Below are positions 12,349 through 17,050 of a stretch of DNA of 17,050 bases, in pieces. The DNA is from Rhizobium sp. Q54 (GTDB taxonomy: Bacteria > Pseudomonadota > Alphaproteobacteria > Rhizobiales > Beijerinckiaceae): assembly GCA_945903655.1 (NCBI GenBank), contig CAMDOY010000036.1, positions 1 through 17,050 of the forward strand, read 5' to 3'. Position numbers and translations under genes: made by a program. The notes under the pieces are model-generated. The model was not told the DNA's origin and did not search any database. It worked only from the letters and a program-made list of their open reading frames with translations. The stretch's first letter is position 1, and the number at the start of each line of letters is the position of its first letter.

Positions 12349-14871
12349 ATGGGACGAACGGGGCGGTCAGGGGACACATCGCGCCTCGTCGCGACATGGC
12401 CCGCCGCGTCGAGGCTGGCCCTGCCGGTCGCGCGGTTCGCGTCCCTGCCACTGATGGCGGGCGTCGCCGCCTCAAGCGCCATGGCCCAGAGCGTGGATCC
12501 CGTGCGGCAAGCCGCCGAATCCCGGCCCCTCATCGGTCTGTTTTTCCTGATCGCCCTGGCGGGCGTGGCCACCGCCACGACCCTCGTTCATCTGGCGAGC
12601 CGCAAATCATGGCGCAAACGCGAGGCCATGCTGACGCAAGAGCTCACCGCCGCCCGCACCGACCTGCACCGCGCCAATGTGTTTCTGGCCGCAGAAAAGC
12701 AGATCCTCATCGCCTGGGGCGGCGCCGACGAGGAAGCGGACATTGCGGGCGATGTGTCCCTGATCAGCGAGATTTTCACCCCGCGCCAGGTTCTCGCCTT
12801 CGGATCATGGCTCACCCCTGAGGGGGCGCAGGCCCTTGAGCAGGGGGTGGAGCGTCTGCGCAGCCGGGGCGGCGGCTTCCGCTTGCCCCTCACCAGCCTC
12901 ACCGGGCGCCATTTCGAAGCCGAGGGCCTCGCCGTGGGCGGACGGGCCGTCCTGCGCATCCGCGACGTCTCCGGCGACCGGCTCGAACTGACGCAGCTGC
13001 GCGAGAGCGACAAGGGCGCGAGGGCCGAACTGGAGACCCTGCGCAACCTGCTGGACGCCTTGCCCAGCCCGGTCTGGACCCGCGACGCCGAGGGCTATCT
13101 GACCTGGGCCAACGCCGCCTATGCCCGGGCCGTGGAGGCCGCCAACGGCGAGGATGCGGTGGCCCGCAGGATTGAACTTCTCGACAGCGACGACCGGGCG
13201 GCGGCGGCTTCCACCCGCGCCAGCGAACGCCTGTGGCGCGGACGCGTCCATGCGGTGGTGGCGGGACGGCGCAATCTCATGGATGTGCTGGATCTCGCCT
13301 GCGCGGGCGGATCGGCGGGACAGGCGACCGACCTTTCGGAGCTTGAGGGCGTGCGCGCCGACCTCTCGCGCCAGATGGACGCCCATACCCGCACCCTCGA
13401 CCAGCTCTCGACCGCCGTGGCGATCTTCGACCGGGGCAAGCGCCTCGCCTTCCACAACGCGGCCTATCGGCATCTGTGGGACCTCGATCAGGCCTTCCTC
13501 GACCAGAACCCCACGGATTCCGAAATCCTCGACCGCCTGCGCGCCGAGCGCCGCCTGCCCGAGCAGGCCGATTTCCGCGCCTGGAAGGCGGAGATGCTGG
13601 GCGCCTATCAGTCCCTCGAGACCATCGAGCAGGTCTGGTATCTGCCGGACAGCCGGACCCTGCGCGCGGTCATCAACCCCAATCCGCAGGGCGGCGTCAC
13701 CTATCTCTTCGACGACGTGACCGAGCGGTTCCATCTGGAGTCCCGCTACAATTCGCTCATGCGCGTGCAGAGCGAGACCCTGGACTCCCTGCGCGAGGGC
13801 GTGGCGGTCTTTGGCAGCGATGGGCGCCTGAAGCTGCACAACCCCGCCTTCCAGAAGCTATGGACCCTGCCCGCAGGGTCGCTGGCCGACCAGCCCCATA
13901 TCGACGAGATCGCCAGCGCCTGCATCAAGGCCTTCGGCGCGGGCGCGGACTGGGAGAATCTGCGCGGGCTCGTGGCGGGCCTGCATGATGAACGCACGGG
14001 CTTCCAGCAACGCATGCAACGGCTGGATGGCGGCGCCATCGATTGCGCCGCAGCGCCCCTGCCCGATGGGGCGACCCTGCTCACCTTCTCGGATGTGAGC
14101 GCCGCCGTGAACATCCAGAGGGCGCTCACCGAGCGCAACACGGCGCTGGTGGAGGCGGAGAAGATCCGCAACGATTTCGTCCACCACGTCTCCTACGAGC
14201 TGCGCTCGCCCCTCACCAACATCATCGGCTTCAGCCAGTTGCTGAGCGATGGCACGGTCGGCCAGCTGAACCAGAAGCAGCTGGAATACAGCGGCTACAT
14301 CATGAAGTCGTCGGGGGCGCTGCTCGCCATCATCAACGACATTCTCGATCTCGCCTCCATCGACACGGACGCCCTGGAGCTGGACCTGAGCGAGGTCGAT
14401 ATCCGCCGCACCATCGAGGCCGCCGCCCAGGGCCTGCAGGACCGGCTTTCGGAATCCTCCATCCATCTGCAGATCGTGGCCATGGACAATGTGGGAACCT
14501 TCCGCGCCGACGCGAAGCGCCTGCGTCAGGTGCTGTTCAACCTGCTCTCCAACGCCATCGGCTTCTCCACCCCCGGCCAGACCGTCACCCTGGCGGCCAT
14601 GCGGCGTGGCGAGGCCATCGTGTTCAAGGTCACCGATCAGGGACGCGGCATCCCCGCCGAAGTGCTCAGTCAGGTCTTCGACCGCTTCCGCACCCACACC
14701 ATCGGCTCGCGCCATAAGGGCGTCGGGCTCGGCCTGTCCATCGTGCGGGCCTTCGTTGAACTGCACGGCGGCGAGGTCCAGATTCAGTCTGCGCCAGGCG
14801 AGGGCACCACGGTCACCTGCATTTTCCCGGAAACGGGAATCGCGCGAAATCGTTCAGCCGAAGTAGCGTGA
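12349..14871 (+). CDS. divL: DivL-type cell-cycle pseudo-histidine kinase (Tyr replaces the phospho-acceptor His)
   Basis: 840 residues. The N-terminus has two hydrophobic stretches: about 31-47 (ending AMAQ, signal-peptide-like) and a membrane helix at about 61-82. A coiled region and up to four PAS-like segments follow (about 100-210, 225-310, 345-455, 465-590). The dimerisation/acceptor helix reads FVHHVSYELRSPLTN, with Tyr616 where other kinases have His. This Tyr is the hallmark of Caulobacter DivL. The ATPase domain still has its N box (Asn735), DQGRGIP (763-769), VFDRF and GVGLGLS. In Caulobacter, DivL binds phosphorylated DivK and controls the CckA-ChpT-CtrA pathway; I infer the same here. 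It starts the likely operon with tsaE-amgK and murU. Confidence 0.88.
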   Translation: MGRTGRSGDTSRLVATWPAASRLALPVARFASLPLMAGVAASSAMAQSVDPVRQAAESRPLIGLFFLIALAGVATATTLVHLASRKSWRKREAMLTQELTAARTDLHRANVFLAAEKQILIAWGGADEEADIAGDVSLISEIFTPRQVLAFGSWLTPEGAQALEQGVERLRSRGGGFRLPLTSLTGRHFEAEGLAVGGRAVLRIRDVSGDRLELTQLRESDKGARAELETLRNLLDALPSPVWTRDAEGYLTWANAAYARAVEAANGEDAVARRIELLDSDDRAAAASTRASERLWRGRVHAVVAGRRNLMDVLDLACAGGSAGQATDLSELEGVRADLSRQMDAHTRTLDQLSTAVAIFDRGKRLAFHNAAYRHLWDLDQAFLDQNPTDSEILDRLRAERRLPEQADFRAWKAEMLGAYQSLETIEQVWYLPDSRTLRAVINPNPQGGVTYLFDDVTERFHLESRYNSLMRVQSETLDSLREGVAVFGSDGRLKLHNPAFQKLWTLPAGSLADQPHIDEIASACIKAFGAGADWENLRGLVAGLHDERTGFQQRMQRLDGGAIDCAAAPLPDGATLLTFSDVSAAVNIQRALTERNTALVEAEKIRNDFVHHVSYELRSPLTNIIGFSQLLSDGTVGQLNQKQLEYSGYIMKSSGALLAIINDILDLASIDTDALELDLSEVDIRRTIEAAAQGLQDRLSESSIHLQIVAMDNVGTFRADAKRLRQVLFNLLSNAIGFSTPGQTVTLAAMRRGEAIVFKVTDQGRGIPAEVLSQVFDRFRTHTIGSRHKGVGLGLSIVRAFVELHGGEVQIQSAPGEGTTVTCIFPETGIARNRSAEVA

Positions 14872-14883
14872 CGGGGAGCGACC

Positions 14884-16425
14884 ATGCAGCCTGCAACAGA
14901 TCAAGAGACCATCTGGCGGATTGATCTGTCCGATGAAACCGCCACGCTGGATCTGGCGCAGCGCATCCTGCCGCTGGTGGGCGCCAATGATCTCATCACC
15001 CTCTCGGGCGATCTGGGCGCGGGCAAGACGACCTTCGCCCGGGCGCTCATCCGCCTGCTGACAGGGGATGGGCAGCTTGAGGTTCCCAGCCCCACCTTCA
15101 CCCTGATGCAGGTCTACCAGACCCCCGCCTTTCCCGTGGTGCACGCCGATCTCTATCGCATCAACGACCCCTCGGAACTGGCGGAGCTTGGCTGGGACGA
15201 GGCGGCCGACGGCGCCCTGCTGATCGTGGAATGGGCGGAAAAGGCCGGCGACCTGCCCGCCAACCGGCTTGACATCAGCCTGGCCCTGGCGCGAGGACGC
15301 GACCCCAACCAGCGCGTCGCCACCATCACCGGTTACGGCGCCTTCGCCGTCCGCGTGGCCCGGGCGCGCGACATCCAGGCTCTGCTGGACGGCTCGGGCT
15401 GGGGCGAGGCGCAGCGCGCCTTCATGCTCGGCGACGCCTCCGTGCGGGCCTATGAGCGCCTGACCAAGCCTGATGGGACCAAAGCCATCCTCATGATCTC
15501 GCCGCCGCGTCCCGATGGGCCGCCGGTGCGGGGCGGCAAACCCTATTCGGCCATCGCCCGGCTGGCGGAGGACATCCGCCCCTTCATCGCCGTCGATCAC
15601 GCCCTGCGGGATCAGGGTCTGTCGGCCCCTGAAATCCTGGCCTGCGACATGGAGGCGGGGCTGGCGGTGCTGGAAGATTTCGGCGCGGAGCCTGTGGTTG
15701 ACGCCCATGGCCCCATTCCCGACCGCTATGCGGAGGCGACCGCCGTGCTCGCCTATCTGCATGGACGCGATCTGCCGATCCATCTGCCCCTGACCGAAGA
15801 CAAGGCCTACAAGCTGCCGGTCTATGACATCGACGCGCTGCTCATCGAGGTCGAGCTGATCCTGGAATGGTATGCGCCCCATGTGGCGCGCACGCCGCTC
15901 AGCTCCAGCGCGCGGGCGGCCTTCATCAATCTGTGGCGGCCCCTGATCCAGCAGATCTGCGCCGCGCCGACCACCTGGGCGCTGCGCGATTACCATTCCC
16001 CCAATCTCATCTGGCTGCCCGAGCGGGAGGGTCTCCAGAAGGTCGGCATCATCGATTTTCAGGACTGCGTGCTTGGCCATCCCGCCTATGACCTCGTCTC
16101 GCTGTTGCAGGACGCCCGCGTCACCGTCTCCGACGATCTCGAATTGAAGCTGCTCTCCCATTATGCGCGCCTGCGCCGCGACGAGACGCCCGAGTTCAAC
16201 ATGATGGACTTCGCCCGGGCCTATGCGGTGCTTGGCGCCCAGCGGGCCACGAAGATCCTGGGCATTTTCGCCCGCCTCGACCGGCGCGACGGCAAGCCGC
16301 ACTATCTCGCCCATCTGCCCCGGGTGGAGCGCTATCTGGCCAAGGATCTCGCCCATCCCGATCTCGCCCCCTTGCGGGCATGGTATGAGACCCATCTGCC
16401 GCGCGCGGTTTCCTCGCGCTCCTGA
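14884..16425 (+). CDS. tsaE: Fused TsaE (t6A-tRNA ATPase) and AmgK-type amino-sugar kinase
   Basis: 513 residues in two parts. Residues 1 to about 150 are TsaE: Walker A GDLGAGKTT (42-50), PSPTF (69-72 region), HADLYR (87-92) and VEWAEK (115-120). TsaE drives the TsaB-TsaD complex that makes threonylcarbamoyl-adenosine at tRNA position 37. Residues about 175-505 are an aminoglycoside-phosphotransferase-fold kinase: VLEDFG, LRDYHSPNL with catalytic Asp369 and Asn374, and IIDFQD with metal-binding Asp391. This fits AmgK, which phosphorylates MurNAc/GlcNAc at C1. The next gene is MurU-like, supporting the AmgK call. Both halves keep their key residues. GGGGAG lies 5 bases before ATG; divL ends 12 bases upstream. 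Similar fusions occur in other alphaproteobacteria. Confidence 0.9.
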   Translation: MQPATDQETIWRIDLSDETATLDLAQRILPLVGANDLITLSGDLGAGKTTFARALIRLLTGDGQLEVPSPTFTLMQVYQTPAFPVVHADLYRINDPSELAELGWDEAADGALLIVEWAEKAGDLPANRLDISLALARGRDPNQRVATITGYGAFAVRVARARDIQALLDGSGWGEAQRAFMLGDASVRAYERLTKPDGTKAILMISPPRPDGPPVRGGKPYSAIARLAEDIRPFIAVDHALRDQGLSAPEILACDMEAGLAVLEDFGAEPVVDAHGPIPDRYAEATAVLAYLHGRDLPIHLPLTEDKAYKLPVYDIDALLIEVELILEWYAPHVARTPLSSSARAAFINLWRPLIQQICAAPTTWALRDYHSPNLIWLPEREGLQKVGIIDFQDCVLGHPAYDLVSLLQDARVTVSDDLELKLLSHYARLRRDETPEFNMMDFARAYAVLGAQRATKILGIFARLDRRDGKPHYLAHLPRVERYLAKDLAHPDLAPLRAWYETHLPRAVSSRS

Positions 16426-16443
16426 TTCACGAATGAGAGACAC

Positions 16444-17050
16444 ATGAGCGTAGGATCATCGCCCACGAACGCCATGATCTTCGCCGCTGGCCTTGGCACG
16501 CGCATGCGGCCCATCACCGATGCGATCCCCAAGCCCCTCGTGAAAGTCCATGGCCGGCCGCTGGTCGATTATGTGCTGGACGCCTTCGCCGCTGCTGGCG
16601 TCCCCGACGCCGTGGTGAACGTGCATTATCTCGCCGACCAGATCGAGGCCCATCTGGCGAGCCGCACCGCGCCGCGCATCGCCCTGTCGGACGAGCGCGC
16701 CAAACTGCTCGATCAGGGCGGCGGCATTCGCAAGGCGCTGCCGCTGCTGGGCGAGGGCCCTTTCTTCGTAGCGAACACCGACGCCTTCTGGGTGGAGGGC
16801 CCCACCTCCAACCTGCGCCGCCTCGCGCAGGCCTGGGACCCCGCACGGATGGATGCGCTGCTGCTCGTCGCCTCCACCGCCACCAGCGTCGGCGTCGACT
16901 GGCCCGGCGATTTCCACATGGATCAGGAGGGGCGCCTGACGAAACGCGGGCAGAGCGAGGTCGCCGCCTTCGTCTATTCGGGCGTTGGCGTGCTGAAGAG
17001 CGAGCCCTTCGCCACGGATGAGCGCGAGGTCTTCCGCCTCTCGCCCTTCC
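16444..17050 (+). CDS. murU: MurU-type MurNAc-1-phosphate uridylyltransferase, 5' part (runs off the window)
   Basis: 202 complete codons without a stop, cut by the window end. The start ATG 16444 is preceded by GAGA and lies 18 bases after the tsaE-amgK stop. The sugar-nucleotidyltransferase signature is AAGLGTRMRPIT (14-25) followed by PKPL (29-32); Asp113 in ANTDAFW is the expected metal ligand. LLDQGGGIRKAL (88-99) matches the MurU and related GlmU-like group. MurU uses UTP to turn MurNAc-1-phosphate, made by AmgK, into UDP-MurNAc, bypassing de novo synthesis and the step blocked by fosfomycin. The close AmgK neighbour makes this more likely than a mannose- or glucose-1-phosphate enzyme. 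Confidence 0.88.
   Translation, partial: MSVGSSPTNAMIFAAGLGTRMRPITDAIPKPLVKVHGRPLVDYVLDAFAAAGVPDAVVNVHYLADQIEAHLASRTAPRIALSDERAKLLDQGGGIRKALPLLGEGPFFVANTDAFWVEGPTSNLRRLAQAWDPARMDALLLVASTATSVGVDWPGDFHMDQEGRLTKRGQSEVAAFVYSGVGVLKSEPFATDEREVFRLSPF

Noticed and set aside
10734..12578. Very long minus-strand open frame opposite ahcY (614 codons)
   Set aside because: It is the antisense shadow of ahcY in GC-rich codon-biased DNA; the plus strand encodes a complete, motif-rich enzyme and the antisense product resembles nothing.
14854..16443. Minus-strand open frame of 529 codons opposite tsaE-amgK
   Set aside because: Antisense shadow of the fusion gene, whose Walker and kinase motifs on the plus strand are clear.
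1..17050. CRISPR array, rRNA or tRNA gene
   Set aside because: No regularly spaced repeats and no structural RNA signature seen on either strand.

Overview
The window reads as a piece of an alphaproteobacterial chromosome, probably from the Hyphomicrobiales (Rhizobiales); I cannot name the genus. The evidence is the gene set and order: a short RNase D, lptC-lptA-lptB, rpoN, hpf and ptsN in a row, an ahcY, a DivL-type kinase with Tyr in place of the phospho-acceptor His, and a TsaE-AmgK fusion followed by murU. The core genes are strongly GC-rich with matching codon use.

Positions 1 to about 2440 are clearly AT-rich and foreign. They begin with the last 48 codons of an IS630-family transposase. 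Next come two tandem, paralogous, unrecognised small proteins on the minus strand. Divergent from them lies a two-gene plus-strand unit: a helicase-like ATPase that has only the first RecA-like lobe, and a serine recombinase that starts one base after the ATPase stop. The divergent intergenic region carries four copies of TGGTC/GACCA. This small module is the least explained part of the window.

Positions 2440-3560 are the flank of the core genome: a gene-free junction with a perfect inverted repeat, a stand-alone PAS protein that looks like a LOV domain without its reactive cysteine, and a small secreted Gly/Trp/Tyr/Arg-rich protein ending in a terminator.

Positions 3577-9590 hold rnd-like RNase D, the lipopolysaccharide export genes lptC/lptA/lptB, the sigma-54 gene rpoN, long-form ribosome hibernation factor hpf, and ptsN (EIIA-Ntr). 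A hairpin terminator surrounds the rpoN stop codon. A consensus-like housekeeping promoter precedes hpf, and a near-perfect sigma-54 -24/-12 element lies just before ptsN. This suggests the cluster is split into several transcription units, with ptsN possibly fed by the product of rpoN.

Positions 9607-17050 hold glk (minus strand, convergent with ptsN), ahcY behind a near-perfect 20-bp palindrome and a strong terminator behind ahcY, then divL, the tsaE-amgK fusion and the start of murU, closely spaced as one likely operon that joins cell-cycle signalling, tRNA t6A synthesis and peptidoglycan sugar recycling.
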